DNA of 64,000 bases, from assembly GCF_002858765.1 (NCBI RefSeq), contig NZ_PJRP01000003.1, positions 124,001 to 188,000 of the forward strand, read 5' to 3'. This DNA comes from Cupriavidus pauculus (lineage in GTDB: Bacteria > Pseudomonadota > Gammaproteobacteria > Burkholderiales > Burkholderiaceae). Both the position numbers and the translations under genes were made by a program. Positions within the stretch are counted from its first letter, which is position 1. Every line of letters starts with the position of its first letter. The notes below the pieces were generated by a model. The model searched no databases and was not told the DNA's origin. It saw only the letters and a program-made list of their open reading frames with translations. Shown here piece after piece: positions 35,894 through 44,838 of this stretch.

Positions 35894-36273
35894 GATCGCA
35901 CTCTCCTGATGGATCGGTTCGTAGGGCGTCCGGTGTCTGCGCGCTGGCCCGGCTGGCGGGCCCTGCGGCAGGCAACGGCGCTACTGGACAGTGTAGAAAG
36001 GGCGCGGCGCCCGCCGTGTAGGACATGGCCGCAACCGGCTGTCGGACGGTGCCAATGCGCCCTGCGGCAGCCTTTGCAACCCGCCCTTGCACACGCCGCA
36101 CGGCCGCCCACAATGGATACTGGCGTCCGCTGGATGAGCCACTTAAAGCACCACTTAAGCCGCCGCTTAATCCGCCATTCATCGAACCGCGATACGCTTG
36201 CGCCACTTCACCCTTCGTGGCCCTGTTCGCCCCTTTCGCCCCCCTTTCGTACCGTTTGCCCCCGCCCCGCCAT
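35894..36273. other. Intergenic region between csbD-like gene and fetA
   Basis: 380 bases with no convincing gene. It must hold the promoter of the leftward csbD-like gene and that of the rightward fetAB pair. A 12-base periodic motif with CTTAA cores is present at 36138-36173. Reading frames that run through into fetA exist but have no start site support and odd composition. I see no terminator. Confidence 0.5.
36138..36173. repeat. Three 12-bp CTTAA-containing direct repeats upstream of fetAB
   Basis: GCCACTTAAAGC, ACCACTTAAGCC and GCCGCTTAATCC follow each other at a 12-base period, about 100-135 bases before the fetA start codon. AT-rich cores in such GC-rich DNA stand out and could be binding sites on successive near-helical turns, but no regulator is known. 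Confidence 0.55.
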
Positions 36274-36891
36274 ATGGACGGTCATCTGCACATCCAACAC
36301 CTCACCGGCCACGGCCGCGGCCCCTATACGTTCGACGTGACCGGCGGCAAATGCACGGTGCTGTCCGGGGTCTCGGGCAGCGGCAAGAGCCTGCTGCTGC
36401 GCATGATCGCCGACCTCGACCCCAGCGACGGCCACGTGCGCATCGGCAACACGCCGCGCGAGGCGCTGAGCGGGCCGGCATGGCGGCGCGAGGTGACCTA
36501 TGTGGCGGCCGAATCGGGCTGGTGGGCCGACGACGTGCGCAGCCATTTCGACGAACTCGACCCCGCCGATACCCGGCTTGCCCGCCTGGCGAGACAAGTG
36601 GGCCTGCGCGACGACATCCTGGCGGCGCGCGTCAGCCACCTGTCCACGGGCGAGCGGCAACGGCTGGCGTTGCTGCGGGCCATCGTCCGCCGCCCGCGCT
36701 TCCTGCTGCTCGACGAACCCACCTCGGCGCTGGATCACGACACCACGCTGGCCGTGGAAGCCGTGCTTCGCGAAGTCATGGCCGAAGGCGTCGGGTTGCT
36801 GATCGTTTCTCACAACACCGACCAGGCGGCGCGCCTGCAGCACGCGCACTGGCGCCTGTGTCCGGCCGGACTGGAGCCCATCCACCCATGA
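36274..36891 (+). CDS. fetA: ABC transporter ATP-binding protein, FetA-like
   Basis: A 205-residue cytoplasmic ATPase. Walker A is SGVSGSGKSLLLRM, the signature LSTGERQRLALLRAI, Walker B LLLDEPTSAL and the switch His in VSHNTD. It is the partner of the FetB-like permease, with which it overlaps by 4 bases (ATGA). In E. coli FetAB is an iron exporter that protects against oxidative stress. The start at 36274 has no clear Shine-Dalgarno; an upstream GTG or ATG would lengthen the protein into poorly conserved sequence. Naming rests on the pair, not on proof of metal specificity. Confidence 0.83.
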   Translation: MDGHLHIQHLTGHGRGPYTFDVTGGKCTVLSGVSGSGKSLLLRMIADLDPSDGHVRIGNTPREALSGPAWRREVTYVAAESGWWADDVRSHFDELDPADTRLARLARQVGLRDDILAARVSHLSTGERQRLALLRAIVRRPRFLLLDEPTSALDHDTTLAVEAVLREVMAEGVGLLIVSHNTDQAARLQHAHWRLCPAGLEPIHP

Positions 36892-37685
36892 ACCCGATCC
36901 TGCTGACAACGGGCGATCTGACGCTGGCCAGCCTGCTGATCGTGGCGGGCGCGGCGCTGTCGCTGGCCATGTCACTGGGCATTCATCGCGCGCTGCTCTG
37001 GGCCGCGGTTCGCATGGTGGTGCAACTGATGCTGGTGGGGCTGGTGCTGCGCGCCGTCTTTGCGCTGTCGTCACCGTGGCTCACGCTGCTGGTGGTGACG
37101 GCGATGGTCTTTGCCGCGGCGCGCGAATCCGGCAGCCGGCTCGAGCGTCGCTTTGCGCCGCGCTGGCAGATGGCGATCGGGCTGGCATCGGTCAGCGCGC
37201 CCACGCTGGTCATCACGGTACTGGCCCTGGTCACCGCCCTGCGTCCCACCCCGTGGTACGACGCGCGCCACGCCATTCCGCTGGCCGGCATCATCCTGGG
37301 CAACGCCATGAACGCGGCCAGCCTGACGCTGCATGCCACGCTCAATGCTGCCTGGCACCAGCGCCAGGCCATCGAGGCCAGGCTGGCCCTGGGCGACGAC
37401 CGCCATGCCGCCTTGCGCCCCATCCTGCGGCAAGCCGTGCGCGGCGGGCTACTGCCGACGATCAATACGATGGCGGCGGCGGGCATCATCACGCTGCCGG
37501 GCATCATGACCGGCCAGATCCTGGCCGGCATGGACGCGATGGACGCCGCGCGCTACCAGATCCTGCTGATGTTCCTGCTGGCCGGCGGCAGCATGCTGGC
37601 CGTGGTGATGGCCGGCTGGCTGGCCGTCTGGCGCCTGACCGACGAGCGGCACCGCCTGCGCCTGGACCGGCTGCACGCGGCCTGA
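36888..37685 (+). CDS. fetB: ABC transporter permease, FetB-like (UPF0014)
   Basis: A 265-residue inner-membrane permease of the UPF0014/YbbM family with about seven transmembrane segments. Conserved points are RMVVQLMLVGLVL, FAAARESGSRL, PLAGIILGNAMNAASL and the loop TMAAAGIITLPGIMTGQILA. It begins inside the fetA stop codon. The family exports iron in E. coli and is linked to metal homeostasis elsewhere. No promoter separates it from fetA. Confidence 0.88.
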   Translation: MNPILLTTGDLTLASLLIVAGAALSLAMSLGIHRALLWAAVRMVVQLMLVGLVLRAVFALSSPWLTLLVVTAMVFAAARESGSRLERRFAPRWQMAIGLASVSAPTLVITVLALVTALRPTPWYDARHAIPLAGIILGNAMNAASLTLHATLNAAWHQRQAIEARLALGDDRHAALRPILRQAVRGGLLPTINTMAAAGIITLPGIMTGQILAGMDAMDAARYQILLMFLLAGGSMLAVVMAGWLAVWRLTDERHRLRLDRLHAA

Positions 37686-38038
37686 CCTGTCGCAGGCGTC
37701 TTCGTTTGCGCCGTCGTTTGCGCGCCACCCCGGGCCGCGACATGAATCCCCTTCTGACCCATGGCCCAGCCCGCGTGCATTCGGCATCGTCGAAAGCACG
37801 CGGCGACAACAGCGAACGTCACCGGCGGCCCGCTTCTCCTCACGCTCAATTGCAACAGCCTTAACACCATTGGCATGGCAATTCGTAGAACTGCCATGGG
37901 GAGACACATTTCCTTGCACCCGTCTCATTTTGAATGAGAAAAATCCCATTCAGATTGACAAAAAACGAGCCAAATCAAAGCTGAAATATCCATGCCTTCC
38001 GATCATTGCGGACTCTTTCCCAACCTGGAGAACAAGGC
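37686..38038. other. Intergenic region upstream of the porin gene
   Basis: 353 bases without a gene. The first half is GC-rich like the coding DNA. The last 170 bases are clearly AT-richer, as expected for a strongly expressed porin promoter. CTCATT TTG AATGAG at 37924-37938 is a perfect dyad that could be an operator. TTGACA at 37955-37960 is a perfect -35, but no good -10 follows at 16-18 bases. GGAG precedes the porin start at 38039. Confidence 0.5.
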
Positions 38039-39096
38039 ATGAAAATCAAACTGGCAGCGGCCGCTGCGATCGCGATGTTTGCCACGGGTGCGCAGGCACA
38101 GTCGAGCGTGACCCTGTACGGTGTTGCCGATGTCGGCGTGGAATACCTGAACCGCACCGCCGGCGACCACAGCAACGTGCGCATGCAGCCTGGCAACGGC
38201 CTCACCACCGGCTCCTGGTGGGGCATGCGCGGCACGGAAGACCTGGGCGGCGGCCTCAAGGGCGTGTTAGTGCTGGAGAGCGGCTTCAACCTGGACACGG
38301 GCGCATCGACCGACAGCCGCCTCTTCAACCGGCAGGCGTTCATCGGCCTGCAGGGCCGGTACGGCGCCCTGACGCTGGGCCGCCAGCAGACGCCGATCTA
38401 CGACTTCACGCTGGCGTTCGACCCCATGGCCGCCAGTTCGCAATACTCGATCCTCAACCTGGACCCGTTCATGGCCAGCCGCGCCGACAACGCCATCCAG
38501 TACAAGGGCACGTTCGGCGGCCTGACGGCGGCGGCGCTGTACAGCTTCGGCTACGACACGAGCGACGTCCTGGGCATCGGCGGTGGCGAGATCCCCGGCA
38601 ACTACAAGAAGGGCCGCCAGTACGCGGCCAGCCTGCGCTACACGACGGGGCCATTCGACATGGGCGTGGTGTATGACCTGCGCCAGCCCGACACCCGAAT
38701 GCGTAGCTGCCGGCCACGGACGCGCGCTGGTCCTTGAGATGGGGCCCGGCCGAGGTCTTTGCCGGCTACAGCTGGGAGAACTTCACCGGTGCGGGCGCGG
38801 CCTTCCACCACAACAACCTCTACTGGCTCGGCCTTGGCTACCAGGCCACGCCGGCCCTGATGCTGAAGGGCGCGGTCTACTACAACGACTGGGCCGAAAC
38901 GAGCGTCGACCCGATGGTCTTCGTCGCCACGGCCGACTACGCGTTCTCCAAGCGCACCAGCGCCTATCTGGACCTCGGCTACGCCTGGAACCGCTCCAGC
39001 AATGGCGTTTCGTCGCACGCCAGCCTGAGCAGCGACAACATCCGTGCGGGCGACAGCCAGTTCGGCGCGATGGTGGGGGTGCGCCACCGCTTCTGA
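38039..39096 (+). pseudogene. Gram-negative porin, one frameshift
   Basis: An outer-membrane beta-barrel of the Burkholderiales general porin family. It has a signal peptide ending GAQAQ, then SSVTLYGVADVGVEYLNR, SWWGMRGTEDLGGGLKGV, FNRQAFIGLQGRYGALTLGR, and in a different frame EVFAGYSWENFTG through to a C-terminal GVRHRF whose terminal Phe is the usual assembly signal. The frame breaks between about 38706 and 38735: reading onward gives a premature TGA at 38734-38736, while the other frame is closed upstream by TAG at 38704. One extra base near 38706 restores a protein of about 352 residues, the family length. Either a real inactivation or a sequencing error. A terminator follows the true end. 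Confidence 0.85.
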
Positions 39097-39130
39097 CCCC
39101 GCAGCAAGACACTTTCCACTTTCCAATTTT

Positions 39131-39155
39131 GCCCGGCCGCGTGCCGGGCTTTTTT
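39131..39155 (+). terminator. Rho-independent terminator of the porin gene
   Basis: GCCCGGC CGCGT GCCGGGC followed by six T's at 39150-39155, 35 bases after the stop codon of the restored porin frame. This supports 39096 as the true end of the gene. Confidence 0.88.
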
Positions 39156-39253
39156 GTTGCCGATGGCCTCGCGTGTTCCGCGCAGCGGAAGCCCCGCACC
39201 ACGGGGGCGCCGCAGATGCTACGCTGCCGCGACCTTCCACCACGTTCCCGACC

Positions 39254-40126
39254 ATGGCCGCCCCGACGCCCCCGACCTTTGAAACGCTCCAGTACGCCGT
39301 GCAGCAAGGCATCGCCACGATTACGCTGCACCGTCCCGACAAGATGAATGCCTTCACGCACCAGATGTGCGAAGAGCTGATTGCCGCCTTCGACGCGACC
39401 GATGCCGATGATGCGGTGCGCGCCGTCGTCGTGACCGGCAGCGGCCGCGCGTTCTGCGCGGGGGCCGACCTGTCCAGCGGCGGCGCCACGTTCGACTACG
39501 AGAAGCGCTACGGCGCAACCGGCGTCAAGCGCGACGGCGGCGGCCGCGTCGTGCTGCGCATCTTCCGCAGTCTCAAGCCGGTCATCGGCGCCGTGAACGG
39601 CGCGGCGGTGGGCGTCGGCGTCACCATGCAGTTGCCGATGGACATCCGCATCGCCTCGACCGACGCAAAGTTCGGCTTCGTGTTCGCGCGGCGCGGCATC
39701 ACGCCGGAAGCCGCCTCGTCATGGTTCCTGTCGCGCGTGGTGGGTATTTCGACCGCGCTCGAATGGTGCTTTTCGGGCCGGGTGTTCAGCGCGCAGGAAG
39801 CGCACGAACGCGGCCTGGTGCGCTCGCTCCATGCCCCCGAGGACCTGCTTCCCGCGGCCTACGCCCTTGCCCGGGAGATTGCCGACAACGCTGCGCCCGT
39901 CTCGGTCGCCATGGCACGCCAGATGATCTGGCGCATGGCGGGCGCGGCCCACCCCATGGACGCGCATCGGCTGGACAGCCGCGCCATCCAGTCGCGCGGC
40001 CAGTCGGACGACGCCAGGGAAGGCATCGCCAGCTTCCTCGAAAAGCGTCCCGCCCACTTTCCGAACCGCGTCTCGGACCAGTTGCCGGACTTCTTCGACT
40101 GGCAGGGCGAGCCGGACTTCGAGTAA
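39254..40126 (+). CDS. Enoyl-CoA hydratase/isomerase family protein
   Basis: A 290-residue crotonase-fold enzyme. HRPDKMNAFTHQM, the oxyanion-hole segments GRAFCAGADLS and NGAAVGVGVTM, and FVFARRGITPEAASSWFL are characteristic. Members hydrate enoyl-CoA or isomerise acyl-CoA double bonds. The Glu of RRGITPEA occupies the position of one catalytic acid. It stands alone between porin and peptidase genes with its own spacer, so the pathway is not shown by context. The ATG at 39254 follows a weak ribosome site. Confidence 0.88.
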   Translation: MAAPTPPTFETLQYAVQQGIATITLHRPDKMNAFTHQMCEELIAAFDATDADDAVRAVVVTGSGRAFCAGADLSSGGATFDYEKRYGATGVKRDGGGRVVLRIFRSLKPVIGAVNGAAVGVGVTMQLPMDIRIASTDAKFGFVFARRGITPEAASSWFLSRVVGISTALEWCFSGRVFSAQEAHERGLVRSLHAPEDLLPAAYALAREIADNAAPVSVAMARQMIWRMAGAAHPMDAHRLDSRAIQSRGQSDDAREGIASFLEKRPAHFPNRVSDQLPDFFDWQGEPDFE

Positions 40127-40201
40127 GGCTCGGGTGCCCTCGGGCACCTGGCCCGATCTCGTGTATAACGGCTGCTGCCCCACTCCAATGACAAGGTATC
40201 C

Positions 40202-41425
40202 ATGAAGCCATCCCGCTTTGCCCTCGCCGCGCTGCTGGCGTGCGCCGCCCCCCTGTCTTTTGCCGCCGACGCCAACCCCAAGGTGCTGTCCGCCGCCGAG
40301 CACTACCGTGGCGACGCACTGCAGTTGCTGGAACGCCTGGTCAATATCGACTCGGGCACCGGCAACGAGGCGGGGCTGGCCCAGATCGGCACCATCGTTA
40401 CCGATGAACTGTGCAAGGCGGGCGCGAACGTGGAGACGGTTTCCGCAGCGCCGGCCGTGGGCAACAACATCCTTGCCACGTGGAAGGGCACCGGCAAGAC
40501 CCGCATCCTGCTGATGGCCCACATGGACACCGTCTTCAAGGACGGCACCGCTCGCGCCAAGCCGTTCTACATCAAGGACAAGCGCGCCTACGGCCCCGGC
40601 GTGATGGACGACAAGGGCGGTATCGTCGCGGGGTTGTACGCGATGAAGATCCTCCAGCAGCTCGACTTCAAGCAGTACGGCCAGGTCACGCTGCTGCTCA
40701 ACACCAACGAGGAAACGGGTTCCAAGGGCACGCGCGCGCTGATCGAGCGCGAGGCCAGGCAGCATGACGTCACTCTCAACCTCGAACCGGGCCGGCCCGC
40801 AGACGGGCTGGTGGTCTGGCGCAAGGGCAGCGGCACGGCGGAGATCGACGTCAAGGGCAAGGCGGCTCACGCGGGCGTCGCGCCGGAGTCAGGCCGCAAT
40901 GCCGCCACCGAACTGGCGCACCAGGTGCTGCAACTGGGCAAGCTCGGGGACAGCGCCAAGCAGACGACCTTCAACATCACCGTGCTCAAGGCGGGCGGCG
41001 CCACCAACGTCATTCCCGACCAGGCCACCGCTTTCGCAGACTTGCGCGTGGCAGTGCCGGAGGAATTTGACCGCGTGGAGCGCGACCTGGCGCGCGTGTC
41101 GGCCAACAAGCTGGTGCCCGATACGGAGGTGAAAACCTCGCTGGTACGTGGTTTCCCCCCGATGCCGCGCAATGCCGCGTCGGACCAGCTGGCCGCCCGC
41201 GCGCAAGCCATCTATGGCGAAATCGGACGCAAGCTGACGCTGGAGGGTAGCGGCGGTGCCGCCGACTCAAGCCTGTCCGCTGGCGTCGGCACGCCCACGC
41301 TCGACGGCTTCGGCATCGTAGGGGGCGGCATCCATACGCCGGACGAATACGCCGAGGTCGAAAGCGTGGTGCCGCGGCTTTATCTGCTGTCGCGGATGAT
41401 CATGGAACTGGGCGCAAGCAAGTAA
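40202..41425 (+). CDS. Exported M20 metallopeptidase, glutamate carboxypeptidase-like
   Basis: A 407-residue periplasmic zinc peptidase with a Sec signal (ALAALLACAAPLSFA). Zinc-ligand motifs are LMAHMDTVFKDG, GPGVMDDKGG and NTNEETGSKG, and the dimerisation domain lies at about residues 205-310 (GKAAHAGVAPESGRNA). It resembles carboxypeptidase G2, which removes C-terminal glutamate from folates and peptides. Length is normal. It ends 15 bases before a 13-bp tandem repeat that separates it from the convergent MFS gene. Confidence 0.9.
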   Translation: MKPSRFALAALLACAAPLSFAADANPKVLSAAEHYRGDALQLLERLVNIDSGTGNEAGLAQIGTIVTDELCKAGANVETVSAAPAVGNNILATWKGTGKTRILLMAHMDTVFKDGTARAKPFYIKDKRAYGPGVMDDKGGIVAGLYAMKILQQLDFKQYGQVTLLLNTNEETGSKGTRALIEREARQHDVTLNLEPGRPADGLVVWRKGSGTAEIDVKGKAAHAGVAPESGRNAATELAHQVLQLGKLGDSAKQTTFNITVLKAGGATNVIPDQATAFADLRVAVPEEFDRVERDLARVSANKLVPDTEVKTSLVRGFPPMPRNAASDQLAARAQAIYGEIGRKLTLEGSGGAADSSLSAGVGTPTLDGFGIVGGGIHTPDEYAEVESVVPRLYLLSRMIMELGASK

Positions 41426-41439
41426 GCAAGCCAGGGTTC

Positions 41440-41543
41440 GCCGGCAACTTGGGCCGGCAACTTGGGCCGGCAACTTGGGCCGGCAACTTGGGCCGGCAAC
41501 TTGGGCCGGCAACTTGGGCCGGCAGCTTAGGCCGGCAACTCAG
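41440..41543. repeat. 13-bp tandem repeat, eight units
   Basis: GCCGGCAACTTGG occurs six times without change (41440-41517), followed by GCCGGCAGCTTAG and GCCGGCAACTCAG. Each unit starts with the self-complementary GCCGGC, so transcripts from either side can form a ladder of hairpins and stop transcription between the two convergent genes. The last unit includes the stop codon of the leftward MFS gene. Identity of the central units points to recent expansion, so copy number probably varies among strains. Confidence 0.9.
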
Positions 41544-42799
41544 CGCCGGCCACCCGCCAGCTTGCGCGCATCGGGGTGGCCGCGCAGCCGCCACATCGCC
41601 ACACAACCCAGCGCCGGACCGATGGCCAGCATGCCGAAGCCGGCGCGCCAGCCCAGCCATTCGACCACGTCGGGCACCAGGTGGATGCTGGCCAGCGTCA
41701 GCAGAAAGCCGGCACAGGTCTGCGCGGTCAGCAGGGTGCCGATCGATGACGGTTCGGCCAGCTCGGTCACGCTGGCCGAGAACTGGGCGGAATCGGCGAT
41801 GACCGACACGCCCCAGACCAGCGCCACCGTCACCAGCACCGCCATCGGTGCCGTATCGAGCCAGCCCATCAGCGCCGCGCAGCTTGCGCTGGTGGCCATG
41901 GCGCCGATGGTGACGGCCGTGCGGCCCACGCGGTCGGCCAGCCACCCGCCCACCCAGGCGCCCAGCGCGCCAATGGCAATCGCGGCGAATGTCAGCAGTT
42001 CCGCCCGGCCCCGCGCATCGGCCATGCCCCGTGCGGCGAACGTCTGCTGCAGGAACAGCGCCAGCCACGCCCACATCGCATAAAGCTCCCACATATGTCC
42101 CAGGTAGCCCAGGTTGGCCAGACGCACCGCCGGCTGGCGCCAGGCCTGCGCGATCTTGGCGGGATCGATGCGTGCGGCCTTTCTGAGATTGGGACCAATC
42201 GCGGCCATGCCGATCAGCAGCGCCGCGCCCGCCGCACAGGCCGCCGCCACGGCGTAGATCGTGCGCCAGTCCGGGCCGCCTGCGGCGGACGTCAGCCACG
42301 CGGCCACCAGATGCGGACTGGCCGATCCCAGCGTCAGCGCGCCCACCAGCAACCCAATCAGCAAACCCAGGTCCGCGCGGGCCCACGTTGCCGCCAGGCG
42401 CATGCCCACCGGGTAGACGCCGGCCATGCACATGCCCGTGATGAAGCGCAGCGCCACCACCGCCCCGCCCGTGGGCGCGATGAACGCGAGCATGCCCGTG
42501 GCCAGCGCGGCCACCAGCGCCGAGCCGGCAAACAGACGGCGCAGGTCGTAGCGGTCGGGCAGCGATAGCAGCGCCGACATCAGCGTGCCGGCCACAAAGC
42601 CAAACTGCACGGCGCTGGTCAGCAGCGCCTCGTCGAAGGGGGAGATTGCCTCGGTGCGCTTGATCAGCGCCACGGCGGTACTGGCGGAGAACCAGACGCC
42701 CATCGCCGCCACTTCGGCCAGCAGCAGGATGGCGATCGAGAACAGCTTGCCGCGCTGGCGCTGCTGCGCCGGCGCGGCTGTCGAAGTCGGTGCCGTCAT
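41540..42799 (-). CDS. MFS transporter
   Basis: A 419-residue inner-membrane transporter with about 12 transmembrane segments (KLFSIAILLLAEVAAMGVWF, RFITGMCMAGVYPVGMRLAA). It is the third gene of an operon after the LLM monooxygenase and flavin reductase, one base after the reductase stop, so it likely imports the monooxygenase substrate or exports a product. The 3' end lies in a 13-bp tandem repeat. Substrate not predictable from sequence. Confidence 0.88.
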   Translation of the reverse strand: MTAPTSTAAPAQQRQRGKLFSIAILLLAEVAAMGVWFSASTAVALIKRTEAISPFDEALLTSAVQFGFVAGTLMSALLSLPDRYDLRRLFAGSALVAALATGMLAFIAPTGGAVVALRFITGMCMAGVYPVGMRLAATWARADLGLLIGLLVGALTLGSASPHLVAAWLTSAAGGPDWRTIYAVAAACAAGAALLIGMAAIGPNLRKAARIDPAKIAQAWRQPAVRLANLGYLGHMWELYAMWAWLALFLQQTFAARGMADARGRAELLTFAAIAIGALGAWVGGWLADRVGRTAVTIGAMATSASCAALMGWLDTAPMAVLVTVALVWGVSVIADSAQFSASVTELAEPSSIGTLLTAQTCAGFLLTLASIHLVPDVVEWLGWRAGFGMLAIGPALGCVAMWRLRGHPDARKLAGGRR

Positions 42800-42800
42800 C

Positions 42801-43304
42801 TCAGGCGGTCGTTGGGTGTGCGGCGGTGCCCACGGGGTGGAAATCCCGGCCGAAATAGATCAGGCCGGCCCGCCCGCTGGCGCTGTGCGCAGCCTTGACG
42901 GCGCAGAAGAACACCGTATGCGTGCCCACTTCGGTCACCGAGGTGATCTCGCAATCAAGGGCGCTGACGGCGCCGTGCAGCACCGGCGCGCCCGTGGCCA
43001 GCTGCTGCCACTCCGCGCAGGCAAAGCGCTCGTCGAGCGACAGGTCCTTGTCGGCAAAGCGCATGGCCACGTCGCGCTGCTCGGCGGCCAGCACGTTCAC
43101 GCAGAGCCGGCCGTTCTGGCGAATCGCGGCGTTGTTGCGGCTGGACCGGTTGATGCAGACCAGCAAGGTGGGGGGATCGTCGGTAACCGGGCAGACGGCG
43201 GACGCCGTGCAGCCGGCCAGCCCGGCCACGCCGTCCGTGGTGATGACGTTGACGGCGGCACCCAGGCCCGCCATCGCGTCGCGAAAGGTTGTCTTGTCTA
43301 CCAT
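42801..43304 (-). CDS. Flavin reductase (HpaC/RutF-like)
   Basis: A 167-residue NAD(P)H:flavin reductase of the FMN-binding split-barrel type. Typical points are FRDAMAGLGAAVNVITT, CTASAVCPVTDDPPTLLVCI and LCVNVLAAEQRDVAMRFA. It supplies reduced FMN to the LLM monooxygenase encoded 12 bases upstream, the usual two-component arrangement as in NtaA/NtaB or EmoA/EmoB. Complete and of normal size. Confidence 0.9.
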   Translation of the reverse strand: MVDKTTFRDAMAGLGAAVNVITTDGVAGLAGCTASAVCPVTDDPPTLLVCINRSSRNNAAIRQNGRLCVNVLAAEQRDVAMRFADKDLSLDERFACAEWQQLATGAPVLHGAVSALDCEITSVTEVGTHTVFFCAVKAAHSASGRAGLIYFGRDFHPVGTAAHPTTA

Positions 43305-43316
43305 GATGCGTCTTGT

Positions 43317-44690
43317 CTATGCCCGGTTGGCGCCGGTTCCGCGATATTGCGCCGCCGCGTGGGTGGCTGGCAAGCGCGCCGTGCCGAACAGCTTGTCGCG
43401 ATAGGTGCCCGGCTGGTACGCCGTCTTGTAGGCGCCGCGCTCCTGCAGCAGCGGCACCACCAGGTCGATCACGTCCTCGAAGCACTCCGGCACCACCGTG
43501 CGCGACAGGTTGAAGCCGTCCACGCCGGTCTCCTCGCTCCAGGCCATCAGCAGGTCCGCCACATGCTCGGCCGATCCCACCCATGGCGGCTGGCGGCTGC
43601 CCAGCACCATCTGTTCCAGCAGCTTGCGGCGCGTCCATTGCGGGCCCGCGCTGCGCGTCATGGCCTCCACGTTCGACACAATGGCCTGGCTCTTGCCCGT
43701 CTGGATCGGTTCGTCCAGGTCATAGCGCGCGAAGTCGATGCCCAGCGACGCCGCCGCGTGCACCAGCGCGGCTTCGGAACTGACGTAACGCCGATACTCC
43801 TCGAACTTCTCGCGCGCCTCGGCATCGGTGCGGCCCACAACCAGCGTGGCGCCCAGGAACACCTTCACATCGTCGGCCTGGCGGCCCAGTTGTACCGCCT
43901 GCGCGCGGATGTCATCGACGATCTCCTTCACGCCCTCTTTCTTCTGTCCGTTGACGAACACGCACTCGGCGTGCGTGGCGGCAAAGCAGCGGCCGCGCGT
44001 GGACGAACCGGCCTGGTACAGCACCGGCGTGCGCTGCGGCGATGGCGCGCACAGGTGCATCGCATCCACCTTGTACTGCGGGCCGTGATGATGGATCACG
44101 CGCACTTTTTCGGGATTGGCATAGACGCCGGTGGCACGGTCGGCCACCACGGCGTCGTCGTCCCAGCTGCCTTCCCAGAGCTTGTAGACCAGCGCCATGT
44201 ACTCGTCGGCCAGGTCGTAGCGGTCGTCATGGGCCACCTGGCCGTCGATGCCAATGGCCCGCGCCGCGCTGTCCAGATAGCCGGTGACGATGTTCCAGCC
44301 GATGCGCCCGCCGGTCAGGTGGTCCAGCGTGGACATGCGGCGCGCGAACAGGAACGGCTGCTCGTAGGTGAGATTGGCGGTCACGCCAAAGCCCAGGTGC
44401 CGCGTCACCGCCGCCATGGCAGGAATCACCAGCGTCGGGTCGTTGACCGGCACCTGCACCGCGCCGCGCAGCGCCGCGTCGGGGCTGGTGCCATAGACGT
44501 CGTAGACACCCACCACGTCGGCAAAGAAGAGGCCGTCGAACAGGCCGCGCTCCAGCGTCTTGGCGTAATCGATCCAGTACTGAAGCTCGGCGTAACGGTG
44601 CGACTGATCGCGCGGATGGGTCCACATGCCCTGCTGGATGTGGCCGACACAATGCATGTCGAAGGCGTTCAGACGGATTTCACGGGGCAT
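43317..44690 (-). CDS. LLM-class flavin-dependent monooxygenase (NtaA/SnaA/DszA group)
   Basis: A 457-residue bacterial-luciferase-like enzyme that uses FMNH2 and O2. Family points are FDGLFFADVVGVYDVYG, RHLGFGVTANLTYEQPF, HLTGGRIGWNIVTGYLDSAA and TPVLYQAGSSTRGR. This branch oxidises nitrilotriacetate, EDTA-type chelates, dibenzothiophene sulfone and similar N- or S-organics, and works with the adjacent flavin reductase. The start at 44690 has GGAG upstream; an ATG at 44729 would abut a 14-bp operator with no room for a ribosome site. It is divergent from the XRE-cupin regulator. Confidence 0.9.
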   Translation of the reverse strand: MPREIRLNAFDMHCVGHIQQGMWTHPRDQSHRYAELQYWIDYAKTLERGLFDGLFFADVVGVYDVYGTSPDAALRGAVQVPVNDPTLVIPAMAAVTRHLGFGVTANLTYEQPFLFARRMSTLDHLTGGRIGWNIVTGYLDSAARAIGIDGQVAHDDRYDLADEYMALVYKLWEGSWDDDAVVADRATGVYANPEKVRVIHHHGPQYKVDAMHLCAPSPQRTPVLYQAGSSTRGRCFAATHAECVFVNGQKKEGVKEIVDDIRAQAVQLGRQADDVKVFLGATLVVGRTDAEAREKFEEYRRYVSSEAALVHAAASLGIDFARYDLDEPIQTGKSQAIVSNVEAMTRSAGPQWTRRKLLEQMVLGSRQPPWVGSAEHVADLLMAWSEETGVDGFNLSRTVVPECFEDVIDLVVPLLQERGAYKTAYQPGTYRDKLFGTARLPATHAAAQYRGTGANRA

Positions 44691-44728
44691 GGGGGCGGCT
44701 CCGGGTGGCATGGCTGGGTGGGTTTTCA

Positions 44729-44742
44729 TCCACTATAGTGGA
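44729..44742. promoter_or_regulatory. 14-bp palindromic operator in the divergent LLM/XRE-cupin region
   Basis: TCCACTATAGTGGA is a perfect 14-bp palindrome with a TATAGT -10-like core, 39 bases before the monooxygenase start and 97 bases before the XRE-cupin start. It is the likely operator of that regulator. Confidence 0.65.
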
Positions 44743-44838
44743 CGAATGCGCATCATCGTGAAGATTTTGCGGTGAGGGTTAACCCGTTCCCGGCCATGCC
44801 GCTTCTATAATCCGACCACCCTCCCGATCCTCGCCACC

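Noticed and set aside
37955..37983. A sigma70 promoter from the perfect TTGACA upstream of the porin
   Set aside because: No acceptable -10 lies 16-18 bases downstream, so it was not called as a promoter.
41440..41543. The 13-bp repeat as a CRISPR array
   Set aside because: Units are contiguous without spacers and too short; no cas genes are near.
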